From NCBI GenBank assembly GCA_007130555.1, contig SLSH01000049.1, positions 1-11,185 of the forward strand: a stretch of 11,185 bases of DNA. Direction: 5' to 3'. The notes below the pieces were generated by a model, which was not told the origin of the DNA, searched no databases, and saw only the letters and a program-made list of their open reading frames with translations. This document shows, one piece after another, positions 1-7,764 of the stretch. Source of the DNA: Bacteroidales bacterium (GTDB lineage Bacteria > Bacteroidota > Bacteroidia > Bacteroidales > ML635J-15). Position numbers and translations under genes: made by a program. Each line of letters opens with the position of its first letter. Position 1 is the first letter of the stretch.

Positions 1-872
1 ATAAACCTACTGTTTTGAATAATGTAGAAACTTATGCAAATATACCAGAAATTATTCTGAAAGGTGCAGAATGGTTTGCTTCTATTGGTTCAGGAGACGT
101 TAAAGATAATCCATGGGGAGGCTCAAGCGGTACAAAAGTTTTTTCATTAGTGGGAGATATAACAAACACAGGTCTTGTCGAAGTCCCTATGGGCATTACA
201 TTGCGTGAAATAATAGAAGATATAGGAGGTGACGTGCCAAATGGAAGAAAATTTAAAGCAGTACAAACAGGAGGACCTTCGGGAGGATGTATCCCTGATA
301 AAATGCTTGATATGCCCGTTGATTTTGACACACTTACTCATGTCGGTTCAATGATGGGCTCAGGAGGAATGATAGTTATGGACGACAAAACTTGTATGGT
401 TGATGTTGCCCGGTATTTTATTAATTTCCTTGTTGATGAAAGTTGCGGAAAATGTACTCCATGCAGAGAAGGTTTATTTGCAATGAAAATTATTTTAGAC
501 AGAATTTGCAACGGAGAAGGTAAAGCAAATGATGTGGAAGAACTGAAAAGATTATCCGAAACTATAATCGAAACCTCATTGTGCCAGCTGGGTGGCAGTG
601 CTCCTAATCCGGTATTAACAACAATTAAATATTTTAAAAAAGAATACAAAGAGCATATTGAAGATAAAAAATGCCGTGCAGGTATTTGTAAAACTTTAAT
701 AAAATACCATATAAATAAAAATTGTACGGGATGTAAAGCATGCGTTAAACCTTGTCCTGCAAACTGTATAGAGGGAGAGACTAAAAAACTCCATAAAATA
801 GATATTTCCAAATGTATTAAATGCGGAATATGTCAGGAAACCTGTAAATTTGATGCAATTGAGATAATATAA
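1..872 (+). CDS. HydB/NuoF-like NADH-binding flavoprotein subunit with C-terminal ferredoxin domain (5' truncated by window edge)
   Basis: This is the C-terminal part of a NuoF/HydB-family subunit, which normally carries FMN and an NAD(H) site and passes electrons between NAD(H) and Fe-S partners. The reading frame is open to the left edge: bases 3-29 read KPTVLNNVE, the conserved family motif, so the TTG at 15 is internal and the true start lies outside. Counting the codon at 15 as residue 1, an SLBB-type region spans about 40-95. The N3-type [4Fe-4S] motif ESCGKCTPC is at 142-150 (Cys144/147/150) with its fourth Cys at 190 (SLCQLGG). A 2x[4Fe-4S] ferredoxin domain closes the protein (Cys237/240/243/247 and 267/270/273/277). 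That C-terminal ferredoxin domain, preceded by a Cys210/Cys215 pair, is typical of HydB of bifurcating [FeFe] hydrogenases and relatives, not of respiratory NuoF. The FMN/NAD domain is outside the window. The partner is probably the Fe-S/AOR fusion downstream, not a hydrogenase. Confidence 0.93.
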   Translation, partial: KPTVLNNVETYANIPEIILKGAEWFASIGSGDVKDNPWGGSSGTKVFSLVGDITNTGLVEVPMGITLREIIEDIGGDVPNGRKFKAVQTGGPSGGCIPDKMLDMPVDFDTLTHVGSMMGSGGMIVMDDKTCMVDVARYFINFLVDESCGKCTPCREGLFAMKIILDRICNGEGKANDVEELKRLSETIIETSLCQLGGSAPNPVLTTIKYFKKEYKEHIEDKKCRAGICKTLIKYHINKNCTGCKACVKPCPANCIEGETKKLHKIDISKCIKCGICQETCKFDAIEII

Positions 873-888
873 AAATGTATATAAAGAT

Positions 889-969
889 GCCACAAAGACT
901 CAAAGACACCAAGAAACACAAAGAAAACTAAATAAATCTTTGTACTTTAGTGTCTTTGTGGCAAAAAAT
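889..969. repeat. Inverted repeat pair upstream of the GxxExxY gene
   Basis: Two opposed copies of a repeat family lie here. The + copy (935-969) contains 'ttagtgtctttgtggc'; the - copy (889-923) begins 'gccacaaagac'. The outer ends, gccacaaagac (889-899) and gtctttgtggc (952-962), are perfect 11-base complements, so the transcript could fold into an imperfect hairpin between the two genes. The + copy is repeated after the GxxExxY gene at 1380-1414 with 32 of 35 identical bases. Repeats of this flavour are often seen beside GxxExxY genes in Bacteroidota, which is recollection and not a search result. Confidence 0.8.
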
Positions 970-976
970 ATAAACA

Positions 977-1369
977 ATGAAACACAAACCATTAGACAAA
1001 GAAACAGAAAGAATAGCATCTCTAATAGTTGATGCTGCTTTTAGTGTTCATAAAAATTTAGGACCAGGGTTGTTAGAAAGAGTATATGAAATATGCTTCT
1101 GTCACGAACTTGCTAAAAGAGGATTGAAATACCAAAGACAGGTTGAAATACCTGTAGTTTACGACAACATTCTATTTAATGAAGGGTTTAGGCTTAATGT
1201 TATGGTTGAAGATTGCATAATATGTGAACTTAAAGCATTAGATATAGTAAACCCTATTTGGAAAGCCCAAATTTTAAGCCATTTGAAGTTGACAGGTAAA
1301 AGATTAGGTTTTCTAATTAACTTTAATGTTAGTTTGATGAAAGATGGAATAAAACGTTATATAATTTAA
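977..1369 (+). CDS. GxxExxY protein (PDDEXK_3 nuclease-like family)
   Basis: A 130-residue protein of the GxxExxY family, related to PD-(D/E)XK nucleases. Its cellular role is not established. The signature G-x-x-E-x-x-Y is at 31-37 (GLLERVY), the E-x-K pair is ELK at 84-86, and the conserved Gln is Gln98 (KAQIL). The C-terminal LGFLINFN and DGIKR stretches also fit the family, and the length is usual. One oddity: where the family normally has Asp (R-x-D-x-x-V), this copy has Asn74 (codon aat), one base from the Asp codon gat, so the metal site may be impaired. The ATG at 977 follows the repeat by 7 bases and has no clear Shine-Dalgarno. The gene sits between two near-identical repeats and interrupts a two-gene redox operon, which suggests it arrived as a cassette. 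The family call is firm; activity is doubtful. Confidence 0.92.
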   Translation: MKHKPLDKETERIASLIVDAAFSVHKNLGPGLLERVYEICFCHELAKRGLKYQRQVEIPVVYDNILFNEGFRLNVMVEDCIICELKALDIVNPIWKAQILSHLKLTGKRLGFLINFNVSLMKDGIKRYII

Positions 1370-1379
1370 TATTTTAGTG

Positions 1380-1414
1380 AATCTTTGTGTCTTAGTGTCT
1401 TTGTGGCAAAAAAT
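1380..1414 (+). repeat. Direct repeat downstream of the GxxExxY gene
   Basis: Direct copy of 935-969. Both begin 'aatctttgt', differ only at three adjacent positions (act versus gtc), and then share 'ttagtgtctttgtggc' followed by six A and a T. It starts 11 bases after the GxxExxY stop codon. With the upstream copies it delimits a cassette of about 0.5 kb; removing 889-1414 would leave the two redox genes only about 70 bases apart. Confidence 0.85.
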
Positions 1415-1456
1415 TAAATGAATAAAAAATAATAAGTAAATATAAACTAAAAATTC

Positions 1457-1461
1457 GGAGG
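1457..1461 (+). promoter_or_regulatory. Shine-Dalgarno of the Fe-S/AOR fusion gene
   Basis: GGAGG, with a 7-base spacer to the ATG at 1469. It is the strongest ribosome-binding site in the window and settles the start of the fusion protein. No promoter is obvious between the repeat and this site, so expression probably comes by read-through from upstream. Confidence 0.8.
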
Positions 1462-1468
1462 TAAAATA

Positions 1469-3475
1469 ATGGTAAAAAAAGAGATAGAAAAAATCAATAT
1501 TATTGTAGATAATGAGGAAATTTCGGTTATAAAAGACTCTTATCTTCTTTCGGGATTAATTGAAAATAATATTAATATACCGACTCTTTGTCATCACAAA
1601 GACCTTACTCCAAACGGAACTTGCAGACTTTGTATAGTTGAAATCGAAGAAAGAGGTAAAAAAAGACTTGTAACAAGCTGTAATTTCCCTGTAAGGAATG
1701 AAATTAAGGTTGAAACACAATCCGATGTAATAAAAAAACACAGGAAAAATCTTGCGGAAATGTATCTCGGAAGATGGCCTAATGTTCCTGTAATTCAGAA
1801 AATTGCAAAAATGTGCGGTACAAACGATAATCAAAAATACAAATCGGAATTAAGCGAAACAAGCGAAAAAGCATGTATTCTTTGCGGTCATTGTACACGT
1901 GCCTGCAATGAATTTATACAAGAAAACATCATTGATTTCGCCGGCAGGGGAATAAAAAGGCATATTGCCATGCCATTTGAAAATGTTGACCCTCTTTGCA
2001 TAGGATGTACAAGTTGTGCTTATGTTTGCCCCACAGGAGCAATAGAAGTTAATGATAACCGTAATCATCCTGTTGACCAGAAATTAATTCAGAAACACGG
2101 AATGAGGGTAAATGCCGAAATGGCAACATTAGACCCGTATCAGTGTAGAATGAGGGAAGTCGGAACTGCCAATATTGTGGAAGTGATGGATCAATACGAC
2201 TTACTGCCTGTTAGGAACTTTAAATTCGGGCAAGATCCAGAAACATGGCGGATAGATTCAAATATGATGAAAAAATCATACTTCACTCAGGGGCATCCCG
2301 ACCAGTGCTGGCACGGGTGTTCAATGTCATGTGCAAAAGCCGTTGAAGATTTTGAACTTAAAACAGGACCATACAAAGGTCATAAAGTAATTGTTGACGG
2401 ACCTGAATATGAAACTGCAGCAGGAAGCTCAAATATGGGCTGTTTCGACATGGATTTTTGTGTGGAATATAACTTCTATTGCGATACTTACGGTATTGAT
2501 ACAATTTCTTTTGCAACTTGTATGGCATTTGTAATGGAATGCTACGAAAATGGAATAATTACAAAAGAAGATACAGGAGGTCTTAAACTTAATTTCGGTG
2601 CAACAAACGATACTCTTGAAGTTCTTCATCAGATGGCTCGCGGAAATGGATTTGGAGTTGATGTAGGTCAAGGGGTAAGATACCTTAAAGAAAAATGGTC
2701 GAAACTTAAACCCGAAAAAGCACAATTTTTGCAAGATATTGGAATGGAAGCAAAAGGACTGGAATTTTCCGAATATGTATCTAAAGAATCGCTTGCACAA
2801 CAAGCAGGATATACTCTTGCATTAAAAGGACCGCAACACGATGAAGCATGGCTTATTTTTATTGATATGGTAAATAATCAAATACCTTCTTTTGAAGACA
2901 AAGCCGAAGCTCTTTATTATTTCCCGCTTTTCAGAACATGGTTCGGATTATACGGACTTTGTAAAATCGTATGGAATGATGTTGTTCCTGCAGATAACGC
3001 GATAAAACATCCGCCGCAAGTAGCAGCTAAAATACCCGAACATGTCGAAAATTACTGGAAATTTGTTGAAGGTATGACAGGAAGACCGCTTGATGAAGAA
3101 AGAATGCTGGATGAATCAGCAAGAGTACATAATCTTCAGAAAATTATGGGACTTATGTTAGGAAAAAATAGTTTTGACGAAGATATCCCGCCATACAGAG
3201 CAATGGGACCGGTAACTATTGAAGAATACGAATCAAGGCAAGAAAGATACGATAAACAACTTGAAGAGCTTGGACATGATATTAAAAACAAGTCCGTAGA
3301 AGAAAAAATGGAAATCCTGAGAAATTACAGATACGAACAATATGCAAAAGTTCAGCAGGCTGCATACAAAAGACGTGGCTGGAACGAAAAAGGAATTCCT
3401 ACTAAAGAAAGACTTGCAGAACTTGGTATAGATTTACCCGAACTGGTAGAAATTGTAGAAGAACATTTGGATTAA
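1469..3475 (+). CDS. NuoG-like Fe-S protein fused to AOR domains 2-3 (no AOR N-terminal domain)
   Basis: A 668-residue cytoplasmic redox protein with no signal peptide. Order of parts: a [2Fe-2S] ferredoxin domain (Cys41/52/55/71, CX10CX2CX15C) and two [4Fe-4S] motifs (Cys136/139/142/146 and Cys177/180/183/187), as in NuoG/HydA-type N-termini. The NuoG His-Cys cluster motif is not present. From about 226 it reads as the middle and C-terminal domains of aldehyde ferredoxin oxidoreductase: VGTANIVEV then LLPVRNF (231-251), a cluster motif Cys280/284/288 with Cys498, GPEYE (311-315), DTYGID (339-344), a His457 that may match the AOR catalytic His, and the closing RRGWNEKGIPTKERLAELGI. AOR is normally about 600 residues, with an N-terminal domain of about 200 that binds much of the tungstopterin; that domain is missing. 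The protein probably moves electrons between a pterin or substrate site and the upstream HydB/NuoF-like subunit. The substrate is unknown. A divergent or cofactor-free AOR fold is the alternative. Confidence 0.88.
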   Translation: MVKKEIEKINIIVDNEEISVIKDSYLLSGLIENNINIPTLCHHKDLTPNGTCRLCIVEIEERGKKRLVTSCNFPVRNEIKVETQSDVIKKHRKNLAEMYLGRWPNVPVIQKIAKMCGTNDNQKYKSELSETSEKACILCGHCTRACNEFIQENIIDFAGRGIKRHIAMPFENVDPLCIGCTSCAYVCPTGAIEVNDNRNHPVDQKLIQKHGMRVNAEMATLDPYQCRMREVGTANIVEVMDQYDLLPVRNFKFGQDPETWRIDSNMMKKSYFTQGHPDQCWHGCSMSCAKAVEDFELKTGPYKGHKVIVDGPEYETAAGSSNMGCFDMDFCVEYNFYCDTYGIDTISFATCMAFVMECYENGIITKEDTGGLKLNFGATNDTLEVLHQMARGNGFGVDVGQGVRYLKEKWSKLKPEKAQFLQDIGMEAKGLEFSEYVSKESLAQQAGYTLALKGPQHDEAWLIFIDMVNNQIPSFEDKAEALYYFPLFRTWFGLYGLCKIVWNDVVPADNAIKHPPQVAAKIPEHVENYWKFVEGMTGRPLDEERMLDESARVHNLQKIMGLMLGKNSFDEDIPPYRAMGPVTIEEYESRQERYDKQLEELGHDIKNKSVEEKMEILRNYRYEQYAKVQQAAYKRRGWNEKGIPTKERLAELGIDLPELVEIVEEHLD

Positions 3476-3492
3476 GATATTATAATAATCTT

Positions 3493-6400
3493 TTACTTTT
3501 TTGAATGTAATGCCCATTTTTCAGAATTCTGATAATTATGCATTTTCATATATTCGTAAACCTGATACATGAATGCCTGTAAGCGTGTTGAATTAGAAGG
3601 ATCGTCCTGCCCGTCATAGGCATAATCCACCCATGGAATATTTTTGTGGTCTTTTTTGAATGAGCCCGATACAGCACATATTAAAGTTCCCGGCATACAT
3701 GTAAAAGGAAGTACATTTACAACACCGGATATTTCCCTGTTGGCAAAAATACTGGCAGTTCCCAGTGCAAGCGCAGGATCTCCGTCGTAGTCTTTATGAA
3801 CATATGGTTCGCAGGAATTCAATATTTCGTTAATACCAACTTCTTTGTCATGATCAATAAAATGATAAACAATTTTCTCCAACTGCTTGCCGGAATAATT
3901 TTGTAATACTTGCTGAATATTTGCTTTAATAATTCCCTTATTGTCTCCTTTCCACTTGCTATCTCTGATATAACGATAAGTTGAGTATGTCAGCCATTCG
4001 GAAAACGGAGTAATCAAAGTTTCGGCACCAAGTTTTTCGAGGGTATCTATCAAATATCCATTACAGAAAGCATTATCTCGCATAAAAATCTCACCAACAA
4101 TACTTACAACGGGTTTACGAACACTATTAGACAAGGGTATGGCATCGAACAATTCTGCAGATTCTTTTACTACAGATTTTAAGTTTTTTCCGCCACTTTC
4201 AATACATTTTAAAAGATTGAATTGAGCCTGTTTATAAACCTTGTTTACAGAGCCCTCGGTCAGTTCGTAAGGTCTTCGTTCCTGCAGTAATTTTCTGAAC
4301 AAATCATGAATCACTAAGCCTTTCCAAACGAGAGTACGAAACTTTGAGGCAGAACCTCCTGTAATATCGTTATAAGAGCCGTCATTAGAAGGAGATATAA
4401 TCTCAGCTTCTGTGTAACCTAAACGATTAAAAATAATACGCTGAAATTTATTATATTGTCCAAAACGGCAGGGACCATTATGGTCAGGCATAAAAAAGCT
4501 GGCTTTGGAAGGGTCTGTATCAGGTTCCCGCAGTTTTCTCAAAAAACTTCCTGTTGTACATATCATCGGAAAACATTCTTTAGAGGATGTATATTTTCTT
4601 CCTAATTCAAGATCCCTGTGATCCTGCATTGGGAGTGAGTATGATTCAACTCCACAGCTTCTGAGAGCAGCTGCCATAACGTAAGAAGCATCATTCATAT
4701 AAGGAACATAAAGTGTTCTGCCCTTAATTGGAGTTGATGACATTTTGCCGGGTCTATACTGTTCTTCCTTATCCCGTTCAACCTGTTTATTACCTTTCAG
4801 ACTATCCAAAAATGCTTCTATTCTAGTTATCATACCGGCATCAGCAGAATGTTCATCTACCTCAATGTTTGCATAAGGTTTACCTTTCATCTCTTCACGA
4901 ATATAGTGTGATAAGAATGAGTCGGGACCACATCTGAAATAACTTAAATGAATAGCGTGCAATTTTGGATTTCGCGCAACAATCTTAGATGCAGCCAAAA
5001 TTTTTTGTGCATTGGGCCAATATAAACTATCATAATCCTCAAATATGCTCTCCTCATGAACCGGCAAATAATCAACAGGAATTGGAAACACATTCAAATT
5101 CTTTAATTTCTCGATAATTCTCAGATTTATTTCCGGATCGGATGTTGTATAAGGTCTCGAAAGTAATACAATGCACTCTTTATCTTCAGGAAGATTGTTA
5201 ATTATATCCTTAGATCTTAGTTTAAGCGTTGATTCAAACTCATTCTGTTTTTCAAAAGCTCTACTGATTGCCTCTTTAATGGTTCTTTTTCCGATTTTGA
5301 ACTTTTTTTGAAAGAAAGTCGTTAACTCCTTATTTAATGCCCTTTGAGGATACCTGAAATGCAGGGTTGGAATTAATAACTTGTCGCTTATTGATTTATC
5401 TCTAAATGCTGCACGCAACATAAACGGATAACTCTGAATCCACGGACAATTACAATTAGGTGTTGGATTATTATTTCCTGCCGTTGCATTTACAATAAAG
5501 GGGATAAATATATAATCAACTTCTTGTTCTTCAAGATCTTTAACATGTCCATAAATTGTTTCTACAGGAAAACATATTTCGGCAGTAAGCATTTCTAGAG
5601 AATCGGCAACTAATTTCGGATCGGTTTTACGCGATAATACCACCTTAAATCCTAAACAGTTAAAGAATTCATTCCAAAAGGGAAATTGCTGGTAATAAAT
5701 CATAAGACTTCGTGGGATACCAATGCTTATACTCTCTTTATTCTTATTCTCATCGAAATCTTTCATAAGCAGTTCTGTACGCTCATTCCAAAGATCAGGA
5801 ATATCATGTCCTTTATTTTTGCGTTCATCAGTTTCGAACTTTTCACACCTTCCTCCGTAGAATAATTTTTTCTCATTTCCTTCAATTTTCACACTACGGA
5901 TTTCGCAACTATTTGAGCAAGCATTGCAAGTAAATTTATCCAGCGAATATGTTAAGTTTCTAACTTCAAATCCTTTAAAACGAGTTTTTTCTCCATAGCT
6001 AACACTGTCTTTTGCAATTAAAGCCATTCCGATAGCACCGGTTACATCAAAATGCGGGGGAATTATAATGTTTTTACCTGTTACTTGCTCGAAAGCAGCA
6101 ACTACACCTTTATTGTTTGTAACTCCACCTTGAAAAAAAATTTTATTTCCTATGCGTTTGTCGCCTACAACATTATGTAAGTAGTTATAAACTATCGAAT
6201 AAGCCAAACCACTAACCAGGTCTTCTGTTTTTTCGCCTTTTTGCTGGTGAGCATTAAGATCAGATTCCATAAAAACCGTACATCTATCACCTAACGGAGC
6301 GGGATTATCAGATTTTAACGCCAATTCTCCGAATTCATTTTTTATATTTATTCCGAGCTTTTCTGCTTGTTCTTCAAGGAATGAGCCTGTTCCGGCTGCA

Positions 6401-7764
6401 CAAACTTTATTCATTTCAAAATCAACCACAACACCATTATCCAGACTGATATATTTAGAGTCTTGTCCTCCAATTTCAAATATTGTATCAACCGTAGGGT
6501 CAAATTCAACGGCAGCGGTTGCCTGAGCTGTTATTTCATTTCTGATAACATCGGCACCGATAAAATCTCCGGTAAGGTATCGTCCTGAACCTGTAGTTCC
6601 TGCTGCCTTTACCTCTACTTTATTACCCAACTCGTCATATATTTCGTCTAAACCTTTACATATTGCATTTAAAGGGCGACTTGCAGTAGGAAGATATCGT
6701 CTTGCAACAACATTATTCTGTTCATCAATCAGTACTATATTAGTACTAAGAGAACCAACATCAATTCCAAGATAAACAGGAACTTTCTCTTCACTTTTTT
6801 TAATAGGAACAACCTCTTTAAAGTACTTTGCTCCCGGGTCTTTTAATTTACTCCAACTCTCCCGGTTTGCTTTCATGTCAGTCAGGTAGGCATTGAGTTC
6901 TTCTGCACCTTTAAATTTTTTTGGTTTCTCTTTTTGTTTTTGTACATAAAGGATCGCTCCAATTGCCCCCATTGATGCATAATATTCCGGAATAATAAAA
7001 TCTTCGTCTGAAACATTTAATATTTCCTTGAAAGCTCTGACCACACCAACATTAGCAGCAACTCCCCCCTGGAAAAGGATAGGTTTATTAAGTTCTTTTC
7101 CTTTGGCAATATTACTTTTAAAATTTCTTGTAACGGCAAAACAAAGCCCTGCAACAATATCGTGAACGGGTGTTGCAATTTGCTGGTAATGTATCATATC
7201 GCTTTTTGCAAATACGCTGCACCGCCCGGCAATTCGCGGTGGTTCTTCGGATTTAAGAGCTAACTCACCAAATTCTTTTTCTATTGAAACGCCGATTCTT
7301 TTTGCTTGCTGGTCAAGAAATGAACCTGTTCCGGCAGCGCATATACTATTCATTGTAAAATCAGCTAACAGAGATACTCCGGACTCTTTATCCATTGTCA
7401 TGGTAAAAAGTTTAGAATCTTCTCCGCCCATCGAAATAACGCTACGAACTTTCGGGAACAGATAAGAAACAGCGTTAGACTCAGCAACTACTTCATTAAC
7501 AAATATACCGCCAATAAGCTCACTTGCCTTTTTACCACCTGTACCTGTTATAGCAGTTAAACCTATAGAATTACCGTATTTCTCAATAAGCTTTTCAACC
7601 CTGTACTTAAGTACTTTAAAAGGTTGTCCGTAACAATAATCGTAGTGATTTTCAATTATCTGATTGTTATCGTCTAGAATAACCGTATTAACGGAAATAG
7701 AACCAATATCTAACCCTAGCTTTAAGTCTTTTTTATTTATTTTTTGGTATTTATTATTAATCAT
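3493..7764 (-). CDS. Giant fused acyl-CoA dehydratase activase (two ASKHA domains + DUF2229 + HgdB/C-like region)
   Basis: A 1423-residue cytoplasmic protein of the BadF/BadG/BcrA/HgdC group, whose activases use ATP to push an electron from a [4Fe-4S] cluster into a 2-hydroxyacyl-CoA dehydratase or double-cubane-cluster protein. It has two ASKHA domains. The first (about 14-278) has GLDIGS, GGEDSK, Cys142 in CAAGTGS and Cys182 in RCSVFAKSD. The second (about 328-585) has GIDVGS, GGQDSK, Cys455 and Cys495. Both domains keep the two cluster Cys. Then come a four-Cys motif (Cys613/616/620/640), a DUF2229 region (about 678-900), and a dehydratase-like region (about 1015-1400) with KECFPM (Cys1064) and GPCRFGQY (Cys1099). 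This architecture recurs as one gene in Bacteroidota and Clostridia; substrate and physiological role are not settled. The ATG at 7762-7764 has AAGGA nine bases upstream. It is convergent with the AOR fusion, and no separate dehydratase gene is visible. Confidence 0.93.
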   Translation of the reverse strand: MINNKYQKINKKDLKLGLDIGSISVNTVILDDNNQIIENHYDYCYGQPFKVLKYRVEKLIEKYGNSIGLTAITGTGGKKASELIGGIFVNEVVAESNAVSYLFPKVRSVISMGGEDSKLFTMTMDKESGVSLLADFTMNSICAAGTGSFLDQQAKRIGVSIEKEFGELALKSEEPPRIAGRCSVFAKSDMIHYQQIATPVHDIVAGLCFAVTRNFKSNIAKGKELNKPILFQGGVAANVGVVRAFKEILNVSDEDFIIPEYYASMGAIGAILYVQKQKEKPKKFKGAEELNAYLTDMKANRESWSKLKDPGAKYFKEVVPIKKSEEKVPVYLGIDVGSLSTNIVLIDEQNNVVARRYLPTASRPLNAICKGLDEIYDELGNKVEVKAAGTTGSGRYLTGDFIGADVIRNEITAQATAAVEFDPTVDTIFEIGGQDSKYISLDNGVVVDFEMNKVCAAGTGSFLEEQAEKLGINIKNEFGELALKSDNPAPLGDRCTVFMESDLNAHQQKGEKTEDLVSGLAYSIVYNYLHNVVGDKRIGNKIFFQGGVTNNKGVVAAFEQVTGKNIIIPPHFDVTGAIGMALIAKDSVSYGEKTRFKGFEVRNLTYSLDKFTCNACSNSCEIRSVKIEGNEKKLFYGGRCEKFETDERKNKGHDIPDLWNERTELLMKDFDENKNKESISIGIPRSLMIYYQQFPFWNEFFNCLGFKVVLSRKTDPKLVADSLEMLTAEICFPVETIYGHVKDLEEQEVDYIFIPFIVNATAGNNNPTPNCNCPWIQSYPFMLRAAFRDKSISDKLLIPTLHFRYPQRALNKELTTFFQKKFKIGKRTIKEAISRAFEKQNEFESTLKLRSKDIINNLPEDKECIVLLSRPYTTSDPEINLRIIEKLKNLNVFPIPVDYLPVHEESIFEDYDSLYWPNAQKILAASKIVARNPKLHAIHLSYFRCGPDSFLSHYIREEMKGKPYANIEVDEHSADAGMITRIEAFLDSLKGNKQVERDKEEQYRPGKMSSTPIKGRTLYVPYMNDASYVMAAALRSCGVESYSLPMQDHRDLELGRKYTSSKECFPMICTTGSFLRKLREPDTDPSKASFFMPDHNGPCRFGQYNKFQRIIFNRLGYTEAEIISPSNDGSYNDITGGSASKFRTLVWKGLVIHDLFRKLLQERRPYELTEGSVNKVYKQAQFNLLKCIESGGKNLKSVVKESAELFDAIPLSNSVRKPVVSIVGEIFMRDNAFCNGYLIDTLEKLGAETLITPFSEWLTYSTYRYIRDSKWKGDNKGIIKANIQQVLQNYSGKQLEKIVYHFIDHDKEVGINEILNSCEPYVHKDYDGDPALALGTASIFANREISGVVNVLPFTCMPGTLICAVSGSFKKDHKNIPWVDYAYDGQDDPSNSTRLQAFMYQVYEYMKMHNYQNSEKWALHSKK

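Noticed and set aside
15..17. TTG at 15 as start of the HydB/NuoF-like gene
   Set aside because: The frame continues upstream with KPTV, part of a conserved internal NuoF motif, so the gene is simply cut by the window edge.
338..811. 157-codon - strand ORF inside the HydB/NuoF-like gene
   Set aside because: It is antisense to a strongly conserved coding region and has no family features.
889..1414. CRISPR array
   Set aside because: Only three repeat copies in mixed orientation with very unequal spacing and a gene between them.
2429..2803. 124-codon - strand ORF inside the Fe-S/AOR fusion
   Set aside because: Antisense shadow, rich in Phe/Cys/Ser from reverse-complemented codons; no recognisable domain.
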